Shown: piece after piece, positions 1 through 7,400 of the stretch
How the letters are laid out: each line of letters starts with the position of its first letter
Numbering within the stretch: the stretch's first letter is position 1
Source: Amycolatopsis palatopharyngis
Lineage (GTDB): Bacteria; Actinomycetota; Actinomycetes; Mycobacteriales; Pseudonocardiaceae
Length of the DNA: 64,000 bases
Assembly (NCBI RefSeq): GCF_003385185.1
Contig: NZ_PQHZ01000024.1
Span: forward strand, 25,702-89,701
Reading direction: 5' to 3'
Position numbers and translations under genes: made by a program
Notes under the pieces: model-generated
The model's database searches: none
Told to the model about the DNA's origin: nothing
Seen by the model: only the letters and a program-made list of their open reading frames with translations

Positions 1-357
1 CTCCACCGACTCCATCACGTCGGCGTTGAGCAGGACCTTGTTGTTGCCGTCCAGGACGAACGGGCCGGTGATCGCAGCGGTCAGCACGTAGTTGTTGTAC
101 GAGCTGTTCGCATCCGGCGTCTTGTTGTTGTACGCCGAGAAGCCGTCATCGATCGCGACAATGGCCTCGTCGAACGGCTCCGCCTCGGCCAGCTTGAACT
201 GGTCGCCGTCCTGTGCCTTGCCCGTAGCCATGCTTTTGACATCGCTGGTCGAGCCGTTGTTCGAGTCGCCGCCGTCGTCGCCGCCACCACAAGCGCTCAG
301 AACGAGCGCAGAGGCCGCGACGATCGATGCAGCGGAGACAACCTTGGATCTCCTCAT
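1..357 (-). CDS. ABC transporter family-5 solute-binding lipoprotein (N-terminal part, runs off the left edge)
   Basis: The visible 119 codons start with a lipoprotein signal peptide: basic MRRSK, a hydrophobic stretch, and the lipobox LSAC at about residues 18-21, followed by a Gly/Asp/Ser-rich linker. The mature part begins like the next gene (683-2455), sharing VKSMAT, AIVAID, VLDGNNKVLLN and DVMESVE, so the two are tandem paralogues. The family captures oligopeptides, dipeptides or nickel outside the membrane for an ABC importer; no permease or ATPase is in the window. A Shine-Dalgarno AGGAGGG precedes the ATG. The remaining two thirds of the gene lie outside the window, so substrate and integrity cannot be judged. 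Confidence 0.88.
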   Translation of the reverse strand, partial: MRRSKVVSAASIVAASALVLSACGGGDDGGDSNNGSTSDVKSMATGKAQDGDQFKLAEAEPFDEAIVAIDDGFSAYNNKTPDANSSYNNYVLTAAITGPFVLDGNNKVLLNADVMESVE

Positions 358-519
358 GTACGTGTGCCCTCCTAGCACTGGGCCCTGACATCGGACCATG
401 GACCCACAAGGCTCCGGTTAGATGAGCCGGAGCCTACGACACGCCAACCGACACTCATTTGGCGCACTGATCGAGCACGCTAGAAACCTTCAGCACTATC
501 AGTCACCATTTCCAGCGCG

Positions 520-538
520 ATCGTGACCAAAGGGTGAC
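520..538. promoter_or_regulatory. 19-bp element shared by the promoters of the two paralogous binding proteins
   Basis: The 19 bases from 520 to 538 (ATCGTGACCAAAGGGTGAC) occur identically at 2564-2582. Both lie 110-165 bp upstream of a family-5 binding protein start. On the coding strand the site reads GTCAC-N6-GTCAC, two direct repeats 11 bp apart, the spacing seen in GlnR and PhoP sites of actinomycetes. It may be a shared operator or just sequence kept since the duplication. Confidence 0.45.
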
Positions 539-627
539 ATCTGGCTTGCTTCTGGAAATGCGCCGGTTACCTGCTGGAATCACCCAGACGCCTGACCGAC
601 CGAACGTTCAGGTCCCGATCACCCCAG

Positions 628-670
628 CATGTCCGCTTCGGTAGCGTCGAACGCCACCGAAGCGGACATG
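628..670. terminator. Strong hairpin terminator after the second binding-protein gene
   Basis: A perfect 15-bp stem (CATGTCCGCTTCGGT, 628-642, and its complement 656-670) continues after one mismatch with 4 more pairs (GCGT/ACGC) around a CGA loop. It starts 13 bases beyond the stop codon of the minus-strand gene 683-2455. There is no U tract, as is usual for actinomycete terminators. Confidence 0.7.
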
Positions 671-682
671 GCACCGCCATTC

Positions 683-2455
683 CTAGCTCGTTTTCTCCCA
701 TTCCCCGAGGTTCCACATGGGGCCGTAGTAAGACTGCATGTAAACCCGGTCAATACCCCGGAATCCCCACATCGAGGGAGTCTGGAACAACGGAATCGAG
801 GCGTACTGCTCGGCGAGCGCCTTGTCCGCCGCCTGGTAGGCCTGGATGGCCGCGGCCTCGTCAGTCGCCGACACGGCCGCCCCGAAGGACTTGTCGATCG
901 TCGGATCCGCCAGTCCCTGCCAGTTCTGACTGCCGTCGGAGGTGTAGATCGGCTGTTGCGAGGACTTGAACGGGGTGGAGGACCAGCCGAACAAGGCGAC
1001 GTCGTAGTCACCCTTGTCGACCCGGCCCTTCAGGAAGTTGGCGTCGGTGTCGTCCTTGACCTCGATACCGGCCGCCTTCGCCTGTGCGATGATGATCTCC
1101 ACCGTCTGGCTGCGGCGGGCGTTGTCGTTATGCGAGATCTCGAACGACAGCCGTTTGCCGTCCTTGGCATAGATGCCGTCCGATCCCTTGGTCCAGCCAC
1201 CGTCTTCCAGGGTCTTCATGGCCGCCTCGGCGCCCTGACCGGCCTTGTCGCCGTAGAGGTCGACGAAGCCTTCCTCGCCCGGGAAGAAGATGATGCTGTT
1301 CAGCGGGATCGCGTCGGCCTGGACCGGCTTGATCAACTTGTCCACGATCTCCTGCCGGCCGACCACCTGGAAGAACGCCTTGCGCGCGGCGTCGTCGGCG
1401 AAAATCCGGTCGTAGTTCAGATCGAGATGCTCGAACGAAAGGCGCGGGGCCGACCCGTACGTCACGCCCTGAGAGGACAGACTCTGCAACGTGGCCGCGG
1501 CGGTCGCGTCCGGCTGCACCGAGCCGATTACATCCACCTCGCCGTTCTGCAGGGCCGTCGCCATGGCCTTGGTGTCGGGGATCGCCCGCACGATGACCTT
1601 GTTCGGTCCGCCCTTCGCACCGGCCCACTCCGGGTTCTTCTCCAGCGTCACCTGGTCGGAGTTCTGGTCGAACGCGGTCAACATGTACGGACCCGAACCC
1701 GGCATCGTGGCCGGGTCGAAGGCCTTCCACTCATTGCTCCAGAACTCACCGGCGGTCTGCAACTGGCCGGCGTCGCCGCCCGGCTTCAAAGTCGTGATGT
1801 CGGCGATTCCGGTCTTCTGCTCCAGAATGTGCGCCGGCATGATCGCGGTCGGCTGGAACAGGTCCTTGTAGTCGAGGTACGGCTCGGCGTACTTCGTTTC
1901 GAACGTGAGGTCGTCCTTGCAGGTTCCGTCGGCGATCAACTCGTAGCCCGCCGTCTGCGCCGCGGTGAACGACTCGACCTTGGCGGTATGCGACAACCAC
2001 GCGAGGTGGAAGTCGTCGCAGTCCCAGGCCTGCCCGTCCGACCACTTCACGTCCGGCTTGATCTTGTACTCGACGATCTGCGGATCCTGGGAGGTGACCT
2101 CCACCGACTCCATCACATCGCCGTTGAGCAGGACCTTGTTGTTGCCGTCGAGGACGAAGGCACCGGCCAGCACCGGGACGAGAACGAACGTGTTGTAGGA
2201 CGTGTTCGTATCCGGGGTGTCGTTGTTGTACCCCGAATAGCCCTGGTCGATCGCCACAATGGCCTGGTCGAACGCGGCGGCCGCACCGACCTTGAACGTA
2301 TCGCCCTGTTGCCCCTTGCTCGTCGCCATGCTCTTCACGTCGGTATCGATCCCGGCGCTCGAATCGCCGCCCTCGTCATCCCCTCCGCACGCGCTGAGCA
2401 CCAAGGCCGAAACAGCCGCCAGCGACAAGACGGAGAATGCTCTGGATCTCCTCAT
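683..2455 (-). CDS. ABC transporter family-5 (oligopeptide/dipeptide type) solute-binding lipoprotein
   Basis: 590-residue periplasmic-type binding protein with an N-terminal lipoprotein signal (MRRSR, hydrophobic core, lipobox LSAC) and an acidic Gly/Asp/Ser linker. It has the SBP_bac_5 fold features WSDGQAWDCDDF, then EKNPEWAG, and a C-terminal substrate-shaping lobe. Its length is normal for the OppA/DppA class. The ATG is preceded by an AGGAGGG Shine-Dalgarno; in-frame upstream codons look like non-coding extension. It is the tandem paralogue of the gene at the left edge. The gene stands alone with its own promoter and a hairpin terminator, so it probably works with a transporter encoded elsewhere. 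Substrate is unknown. Confidence 0.9.
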   Translation of the reverse strand: MRRSRAFSVLSLAAVSALVLSACGGDDEGGDSSAGIDTDVKSMATSKGQQGDTFKVGAAAAFDQAIVAIDQGYSGYNNDTPDTNTSYNTFVLVPVLAGAFVLDGNNKVLLNGDVMESVEVTSQDPQIVEYKIKPDVKWSDGQAWDCDDFHLAWLSHTAKVESFTAAQTAGYELIADGTCKDDLTFETKYAEPYLDYKDLFQPTAIMPAHILEQKTGIADITTLKPGGDAGQLQTAGEFWSNEWKAFDPATMPGSGPYMLTAFDQNSDQVTLEKNPEWAGAKGGPNKVIVRAIPDTKAMATALQNGEVDVIGSVQPDATAAATLQSLSSQGVTYGSAPRLSFEHLDLNYDRIFADDAARKAFFQVVGRQEIVDKLIKPVQADAIPLNSIIFFPGEEGFVDLYGDKAGQGAEAAMKTLEDGGWTKGSDGIYAKDGKRLSFEISHNDNARRSQTVEIIIAQAKAAGIEVKDDTDANFLKGRVDKGDYDVALFGWSSTPFKSSQQPIYTSDGSQNWQGLADPTIDKSFGAAVSATDEAAAIQAYQAADKALAEQYASIPLFQTPSMWGFRGIDRVYMQSYYGPMWNLGEWEKTS

Positions 2456-2563
2456 GGACCTGTGCCCTCCTGACACCGAAAGAACACGCCAGAGATTGTG
2501 GCCTGGCGTGTTGCGGGGCAACGCTAGGAACTACCTGTGTGCCCGGTCACTCTTCTGGAGGCA

Positions 2564-2582
2564 ATCGTGACCAAAGGGTGAC
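2564..2582. promoter_or_regulatory. Second copy of the 19-bp shared promoter element
   Basis: Identical to 520-538. It lies 109 bp upstream of the ATG of the 683-2455 gene and just past the 3' end of the upstream gene (stop at 2601). GTCAC half-sites 11 bp apart on the minus strand. Confidence 0.45.
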
Positions 2583-2600
2583 GCACAGGTAGCGGACCTA

Positions 2601-4340
2601 CTACTTGGCGCCGCGAGTCCAGTTGACCGCTGCTCCGAACGGACCAGCCAGCGGTGGTCCAGGTGCGACACCGATGACACCGTCTCCCACAGCCAGCGTG
2701 TCGGCCAGTTGGAAGAGTGGGATGACAACGTTCTGCCGCCAAAGTTCCGGTTCCAGCTCGGCGAGTGCCTCGGCGGGCTCGGTCGCACCGGTGAGCGCGG
2801 CCTCGATCGAGGGTTGCAGGCTTTCGACGCAGAACGCGGCCGGGTTCGCCGGCATGTCCGGGGCGTTCTCCGTCTGCTCTTCCCGGTCAAGCCCGCAACC
2901 GAACAGCGACGCCAGCGTGGAAGCGGGGTCACCACCGGTCGGTTGCGGCACCACGGCGATATCCACCCCGACATTGCCAGTGTTGGTCGCATTGCCCTGA
3001 CCGGACTCCACGGGCATCGCGAGTTGGCTCGCGAACAGTTCCCGCGCGGGTGGGGTCACCAGCCGCACCTCCACCCCGGCTGCGACCAGCTGGCGCTGCA
3101 GTTCCTGGGCGATGGTGGTGTAGGGCCGCTCTTCCCGCGGCGCTGCCAGCACGACGGACAGTGTCTCACCGTCCCGGCTCCAGGTGCCGGCCTCGCGCTC
3201 GTAACCGGCCGCGGTGAGCAGTCGCTCCGCCTCGGTGGAGTTCGCCTCGGCGATGGGCGCTCCGTCGTCACCGGTCGGCAGTGTCGGGGTGTATGCGGGA
3301 TCCGACGGGGGCGTCACCTGAGCGTCCGCCCGCAGTGTGGCCGAGGGGCCACCGTCGATCCCTTCCTCGATCAGCTTTGTCCTGTCGATGAGGGCGGCGA
3401 TACCGGCCCTGACCTGGTCGTCGGTCAGGGCGCCGACCGGCCGAAGCAGCAACGAAGCCGTCCTGGGCCTGGCGATCCGATGCAGGTCGATCTCCTGCCC
3501 CAGTTCACCGAACAGGTTGAGGCCGGTGGCGTCGGTACGGGCTATCGCGAACTGGTCGTTGCCACTGCGCAGCGCCGCGGCCATCCCAGCCTGGTCCGCA
3601 CTGCGCAGCACCAGCCGATCGACCGCCGCGGGCTTCTCCCAGTACCGCTCGTTGCGTTCCAGGATGATCTCGCCGCGACCCTTGTCCAGCGTCTTGATCG
3701 AGAACGGGCCACCGTAGGCTGGGAAGCTTTCGGCGAGGGCGCCCCGCCAGCCGCCGGGGGCGTCCTTGAGCAGGTGTGCGGGCAGCAGGTTGTCGAACAG
3801 CGTGCGCCAGCCCGGGTACGCCTCGGCGAAGGTGACCTCGACCCGCTTGCCACCCTCCCTGGACTCGATGCCGGAGATCAGCCGGTAACCCGCGGGCTGC
3901 ACCACACCTGGCTCGGTGCGCATCGCATCGGCGAGATAGATGAAGTCCTCGGCGGCGATCGGCGCCCCATCCGACCAGGAGGCATCGGGACGGATCTCGT
4001 ACGCGACCGTGAACGGGGATCGGCTGGTGACCTCGGCCGAGACCATCAACGTCTCGTCCAGAGCGAGGCTGCCGTCGTCCTCCGGCCGGAACACCGAAGG
4101 GAGCAACAGCTGTGACAGCGCCGAGGTCACGGTGGAACCGTCCGCGATGTTGTGCGGGTTGTACCCACCGCTGATGTCGTTCACGCCGACGACGATCTGC
4201 GACGCGGTCTCCTCCGGTGCGGGAGACGATTCGGCGACGGGGGTGGTCACCACCGGCGGAGGCGGAGCGTTGGTGCAGCCGGTAAGTGCGGCCAGACCCA
4301 GGGCAAGGCCCAGTCCCGCACGTGACAATCTCGTCCGCAC
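2601..4340 (-). CDS. LpqW-like family-5 binding lipoprotein next to typA
   Basis: 579 residues. The GTG start has a good GGAGGG Shine-Dalgarno and gives a compact lipoprotein signal (VRTRLSRAGLGLALGL, lipobox LTGC) followed by a Pro-rich linker. The body is an SBP_bac_5 domain (WSDGAPIAAEDF; ILERNERYWE). The neighbour is typA; in mycobacteria typA (Rv1165) also adjoins lpqW (Rv1166), a binding-protein relative that influences PIM/LAM mannolipid synthesis rather than transport. By position and fold this is likely the LpqW-type protein. Whether it binds lipid intermediates or peptides here is inference. An upstream in-frame start at 4433 has no ribosome site and would bury the signal. Confidence 0.8.
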   Translation of the reverse strand: MRTRLSRAGLGLALGLAALTGCTNAPPPPVVTTPVAESSPAPEETASQIVVGVNDISGGYNPHNIADGSTVTSALSQLLLPSVFRPEDDGSLALDETLMVSAEVTSRSPFTVAYEIRPDASWSDGAPIAAEDFIYLADAMRTEPGVVQPAGYRLISGIESREGGKRVEVTFAEAYPGWRTLFDNLLPAHLLKDAPGGWRGALAESFPAYGGPFSIKTLDKGRGEIILERNERYWEKPAAVDRLVLRSADQAGMAAALRSGNDQFAIARTDATGLNLFGELGQEIDLHRIARPRTASLLLRPVGALTDDQVRAGIAALIDRTKLIEEGIDGGPSATLRADAQVTPPSDPAYTPTLPTGDDGAPIAEANSTEAERLLTAAGYEREAGTWSRDGETLSVVLAAPREERPYTTIAQELQRQLVAAGVEVRLVTPPARELFASQLAMPVESGQGNATNTGNVGVDIAVVPQPTGGDPASTLASLFGCGLDREEQTENAPDMPANPAAFCVESLQPSIEAALTGATEPAEALAELEPELWRQNVVIPLFQLADTLAVGDGVIGVAPGPPLAGPFGAAVNWTRGAK

Positions 4341-4405
4341 CGAGTCGTCCCTCCTCGCCTCACTTGCCGGCGGGGACCCGTCCTGCTCCACGCGGATCTC
4401 CTGCC

Positions 4406-4456
4406 AGCGGTACCGAGAGTGCCAGACAGGCATACGCTCCGGCTTTCGGTACCGCT
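4406..4456. terminator. Hairpin between typA and the LpqW-like gene
   Basis: AGCGGTACCGA (4406-4416) and its exact complement (4446-4456) form an 11-bp stem, with CCAG/CTGG outside it extending the helix over a 2-base bulge. It lies beyond the typA stop and before the next gene start, so it may be a typA terminator or a leader structure of the LpqW-like gene. Confidence 0.4.
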
Positions 4457-4533
4457 AACTGGCGGACGTTTCACACCCCGTCCAGGTTCCCTTCACCGTG
4501 AGTTCGCGCCTTGGGAGACCGCATCACAGCAGG

Positions 4534-6477
4534 TCAGGAAGCGTTGTCGCGGCTCTTCGCGCGCGAGCGCTCCTTGGCCCTGGTGTTGACGTCCAACGTC
4601 ACCTTGCGCACCCGGACGACCTCGGGCGCCACCTCGACGCATTCGTCGACCGAGCAGAACTCCAGCGCCTCTTCCAGACCGAGCTTGCGCGGCCTGGCCA
4701 GCCGCTCCAGCTCGTCACCTGTGGAGGAACGCATGTTCGTGAGCTTCTTCTCCTTGGTGATGTTGATGTCGAGGTCCTCGGCGCGCGGGTTCTCCCCCAC
4801 GACCATGCCCTCGTACACCTCGGCACCAGGCTCGACGAAGAAGGTGCCGCGGTCGGCGAGCTGGATCATCGCGTAGGCGGTGATCGGGCCCGACCGGTCG
4901 GCGACCAGCGAGCCGCTGTGCCTGGTGCGAATCTCGCCCGCCCAGGGGAAGTAGCCCTCGAACACGTGGTTCGCGATTCCGGTGCCGCGGGTCTCGGTGA
5001 GGAAGTCCGTGCGGAATCCGATCAGTCCGCGTGCGGGCAGGACGTACTCCAGCTTGATCCGGCCGGTGCCGTGCCCGCCCATGTGCCCCATCTTGCCCTT
5101 GCGGGCGGCGAGGAGCTGGGTGATCGCGCCGAGGTACTCCTCGGGCGAGTCGATGTAGAGGCGCTCGTACGGCTCGTGCAGCTTGCCGTCGATGGTCTTG
5201 GTGACCACCTGCGGCTTGCCGACGGTGAGCTCGAAGCCCTCCCGGCGCATCTGCTCGACGAGGATGGCCAGCGCCAGCTCACCTCGGCCCTGCACCTCCC
5301 AGGTGTCCGGGCGCTCGGTGGGCAGCACGCGGATGCTGACGTTACCGATGAGCTCCTGGTCGAGACGGGCCTTGACCAGCCGGGCGGTGACCTTGTCGCC
5401 GCCACCGCGGCCCGCGAGGGGCGAGGTGTTGACGCCGATGGTCATCGAGATCGCCGGCTCGTCCACGGTGATCCGCGGCAACGCCTCGGGGTCCTCCGGG
5501 TCGGCCAGCGTGTCGCCGATGGTGATGTCGGGGATACCCGCGATCGCCACGAGGTCGCCAGCGGAGGCCTCCTGAGCGGGCACGCGAGTGAGGGCCTCGG
5601 TGACCAGCAGCTCGGAGATGCGGACGGACTGGATCGTGCCGTCCTCCCGCATCCAGGCCACGTTCTGCCCCTTGCGCAGTTTGCCGGAGTGGATGCGGAT
5701 GAGCGCGATGCGGCCGAGAAAGTTGGACGCGTCAAGGTTCGTCACCAGCGCGCGCAGCGGGCCTTCGGGATCGGCCACCGGCTCGGGGACGTGCTCGAGC
5801 AGGGTCTCGAACAGCGGGTCGAGGTTCTCGCTGTCGGGCTGGCCACCGTCGGCGGGCTGGGTCAGGCTCGCCCTGCCGTCGCGGGCCGCGGCGTAGACCA
5901 CCGGCAGCGTCAGCAGCGCGTCGAGCGCGTCGTCGTCGATGCCCTCGATGTCACCCGCCAGGTCCAGCAGCAGGTCGTGGGTTTCGTCGACCACCTCGGA
6001 GATACGAGCGTCGGGACGGTCGACCTTGTTCACCACGAGCATCACCGGGAGGCTCGCCTCCAGTGCCTTACGCAGCACGAACCGTGTCTGCGGCAGCGGG
6101 CCCTCGCTGGCGTCCACCAGCAGCACGACACCGTCGACCATGGCCAGACCGCGCTCCACCTCGCCACCGAAGTCAGCGTGGCCAGGAGTGTCGATCACGT
6201 TGATCGTGATCGGGCCGTCAGCGGTCTGCCTGCGGATGGCCGTGTTCTTCGCGAGAATCGTGATGCCCTTTTCCCGCTCCAGCTCACCGGAGTCCATCAC
6301 GCGGTCAACGAGTTCGGCCCGCTCCGCGAAGGCGCCGGACTGGCGGAGCATCGCGTCGACGAGCGTGGTCTTGCCGTGGTCGACGTGCGCCACGATCGCG
6401 ACGTTGCGCAGATCGGGTCGGGTCCTGCCGGACGTCGACTCCTCGGCGCGTGCTGCGGTTACGCTGGCTGCGGGCAC
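4534..6477 (-). CDS. typA: Translational GTPase TypA/BipA
   Basis: 647 residues, full length for the family. N-terminal GTPase domain with G1 AHVDHGKTT, G3 DTPGHADF and G4 NKVDRPDAR, then the EF-G-like beta-barrel, domain V, and the TypA-specific C-terminal domain (VLPARGLIGFRTDF). TypA binds the ribosome and acts in 50S assembly and stress adaptation. I chose the GTG at 6477 because AGGAG sits 7 bases upstream; the ATG at 6525 lacks one. Transcribed alone, away from the iron-box gene at 6681. Confidence 0.95.
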   Translation of the reverse strand: MPAASVTAARAEESTSGRTRPDLRNVAIVAHVDHGKTTLVDAMLRQSGAFAERAELVDRVMDSGELEREKGITILAKNTAIRRQTADGPITINVIDTPGHADFGGEVERGLAMVDGVVLLVDASEGPLPQTRFVLRKALEASLPVMLVVNKVDRPDARISEVVDETHDLLLDLAGDIEGIDDDALDALLTLPVVYAAARDGRASLTQPADGGQPDSENLDPLFETLLEHVPEPVADPEGPLRALVTNLDASNFLGRIALIRIHSGKLRKGQNVAWMREDGTIQSVRISELLVTEALTRVPAQEASAGDLVAIAGIPDITIGDTLADPEDPEALPRITVDEPAISMTIGVNTSPLAGRGGGDKVTARLVKARLDQELIGNVSIRVLPTERPDTWEVQGRGELALAILVEQMRREGFELTVGKPQVVTKTIDGKLHEPYERLYIDSPEEYLGAITQLLAARKGKMGHMGGHGTGRIKLEYVLPARGLIGFRTDFLTETRGTGIANHVFEGYFPWAGEIRTRHSGSLVADRSGPITAYAMIQLADRGTFFVEPGAEVYEGMVVGENPRAEDLDINITKEKKLTNMRSSTGDELERLARPRKLGLEEALEFCSVDECVEVAPEVVRVRKVTLDVNTRAKERSRAKSRDNAS

Positions 6478-6610
6478 GAATGAGCTCCTGAGACTGGGTA
6501 TCGGGTAGTCGATCGCGACAAGCACTTGAAGCCCGGTGACCGACTCTGGTCACACGCGATCTCGTACCAGGATACCTGGTGCCCGGCTGTGACGAGGCCC
6601 ACGCCCAAAA

Positions 6611-6629
6611 GTCGGTTAGCCTCACCTAA
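6611..6629 (+). promoter_or_regulatory. Iron box (DtxR/IdeR-type operator)
   Basis: The 19 bases GTCGGTTAGCCTCACCTAA match the actinobacterial iron-box consensus (TTAGGTTAGGCTCACCTAA) at 16 positions, including the core GGTTAG-CTCACCTAA. It lies 51 bp upstream of the GTG start of the Cys-rich small protein at 6681 and 134 bp upstream of typA, in the divergent promoter region. Iron-loaded IdeR/DmdR would repress from here. The match is read directly; binding is inference. Confidence 0.72.
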
Positions 6630-6680
6630 CGTGGGAACCCGTCCCGGACAGCGGGGAGACGCCTAGATCAGGAGTGTGGC

Positions 6681-6833
6681 GTGGGTAAGAAGCACGACGG
6701 CGACGACCCACAGGCAGTGGTGCGCAAACTGGTCAAGTCCGGCAAGGTCAAGAAGAAGTGCTGCAAGTCGAAGCCGCGCTGCAAGAAATGTCCGGTGCTC
6801 GCCCTGAAGAAGGCGAAGGCCAAGGCGGCCTGA
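6681..6833 (+). CDS. Small lysine- and cysteine-rich protein (50 aa) under an iron box
   Basis: GTG start with AGGAG 6 bases upstream. The 50-residue product is very basic (about 17 Lys/Arg) and carries CC and CxxC in the segment KKKCCKSKPRCKKCPVLAL. Small actinobacterial proteins with this CC-x5-CxxCP core are familiar to me as conserved hypotheticals; the cysteines suggest a metal or Fe-S binding knuckle. The iron box at 6611 suggests induction when iron is low. No signal peptide, so cytoplasmic. It is below many gene-finder size cutoffs. Function is unknown. Confidence 0.8.
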   Translation: MGKKHDGDDPQAVVRKLVKSGKVKKKCCKSKPRCKKCPVLALKKAKAKAA

Positions 6834-6842
6834 TCTGCGCCG

Positions 6843-7142
6843 CTAGTGCGCGACCGCCTCGTTGAGGGCGTGCAGTTCGTGGGCCGTTCTGGTCGCCACG
6901 AACTCGATCACCTCGTAGTGCACCAGGTGCCCCACCACGAACGGATCCGTGGCGAGGATGGCGTCCAGCTTGCCCCGTGACATCGGCTTGGCGATGATCA
7001 CCCCGCCGGTCCGCGGCTCGCGCCTGCCCGAGGCCAGGAAGTTGCCGCGCTCGTACTGTTTCGCCAGCCACTCCGCGTGATCTGGCAGAACCAGGTCGAT
7101 CTCCTCGACGGGCGCGATATGAGTCAGCAGTACGACGAACAT
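6843..7142 (-). CDS. YciI family protein
   Basis: 99-residue single-domain ferredoxin-like alpha/beta protein of the YciI/YCII family: MFVVLLTHI start, a central LASGRREPRTGGVIIA and the DPFVVGHLVHYEVIEF segment. Family members are small cytoplasmic dimers with a conserved His-Asp pair of uncertain enzymatic role. It converges on the small Cys-rich gene with a 9-bp gap and diverges from the trpS leader. It is not the DGPF subtype found at 57387. Physiological role unknown. Confidence 0.85.
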   Translation of the reverse strand: MFVVLLTHIAPVEEIDLVLPDHAEWLAKQYERGNFLASGRREPRTGGVIIAKPMSRGKLDAILATDPFVVGHLVHYEVIEFVATRTAHELHALNEAVAH

Positions 7143-7240
7143 GCCCTATACCATAAACCTTCTGCGCCTGGATTCGGGCCTCGAGAACAACACGATCGCT
7201 CATCAACGGCCAGCGATTCATCGCCGGGACCGCCCGCGGC

Positions 7241-7246
7241 TACACT
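7241..7246 (+). promoter_or_regulatory. Possible -10 box of the trpS leader transcript
   Basis: TACACT fits the actinobacterial TANNNT -10. A start about 7 bases downstream would put the transcript 5' end at or next to the leader GTG at 7254, so trpL would be leaderless. The GTG has no Shine-Dalgarno upstream, which agrees. No good -35 is seen. Confidence 0.4.
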
Positions 7247-7253
7247 CCGACCC

Positions 7254-7313
7254 GTGCACACCTGTCTCGCCCAGTGGTGGCCGCCAGCAGGCGGCAACCG
7301 AACTGTGCACTGA
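7254..7313 (+). CDS. trpL: trp leader peptide with tandem Trp codons
   Basis: A 19-residue reading frame, VHTCLAQWWPPAGGNRTVH, with two adjacent TGG codons at 7275-7280, directly upstream of an attenuator and a TrpRS gene. A ribosome stalling at these codons when charged tRNA-Trp is scarce would cover the first hairpin arm and allow the antiterminator to form. There is no Shine-Dalgarno before the GTG, so translation is probably leaderless. The same logic is known for an auxiliary indolmycin-resistant TrpRS gene of Streptomyces coelicolor. It is recognised by context rather than homology. Confidence 0.8.
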   Translation: MHTCLAQWWPPAGGNRTVH

Positions 7314-7346
7314 CACAACAGATGGCCGCCCAGGAGGGCGGCCGTC
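7280..7346 (+). promoter_or_regulatory. Trp attenuator with mutually exclusive hairpins 1:2, 2:3 and 3:4
   Basis: Arm 1 GCCGCC (7280-7285) pairs with arm 2 GGCGGC (7290-7295). Arm 2 can instead pair with GCCGCC of arm 3 (7325-7330) as antiterminator. Arm 3 GGCCGCCC (7324-7331) pairs with arm 4 GGGCGGCC (7336-7343) as terminator. Arm 1 begins at the last base of the second Trp codon, so a ribosome stalled there masks it. All pairings are perfect Watson-Crick. Confidence 0.85.
7321..7346 (+). terminator. Attenuator terminator hairpin (3:4) before trpS
   Basis: The stem GGCCGCCC/GGGCGGCC with an AGGA loop extends by a G-T, an A-T and a G-C pair to 11 bp (7321-7331 with 7336-7346). It lies 8 bases after the leader stop codon and 54 bases before the trpS ATG. 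Confidence 0.75.
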
Positions 7347-7400
7347 TCGGTAGCGAAACGAAGCCCTTTCCCGGGCGGCACGACCAGGGAAAGGCATTCG

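Noticed and set aside
629..2473. Long plus-strand open frame (614 codons) across the second binding-protein gene
   Set aside because: It is antisense to a clear lipoprotein gene, is Arg/Leu/Val/Gly-rich low-complexity, and arises from high GC at third codon positions.
4498..6483. 661-codon plus-strand frame opposite typA
   Set aside because: Exact mirror of typA coding sequence, with no recognisable protein features.
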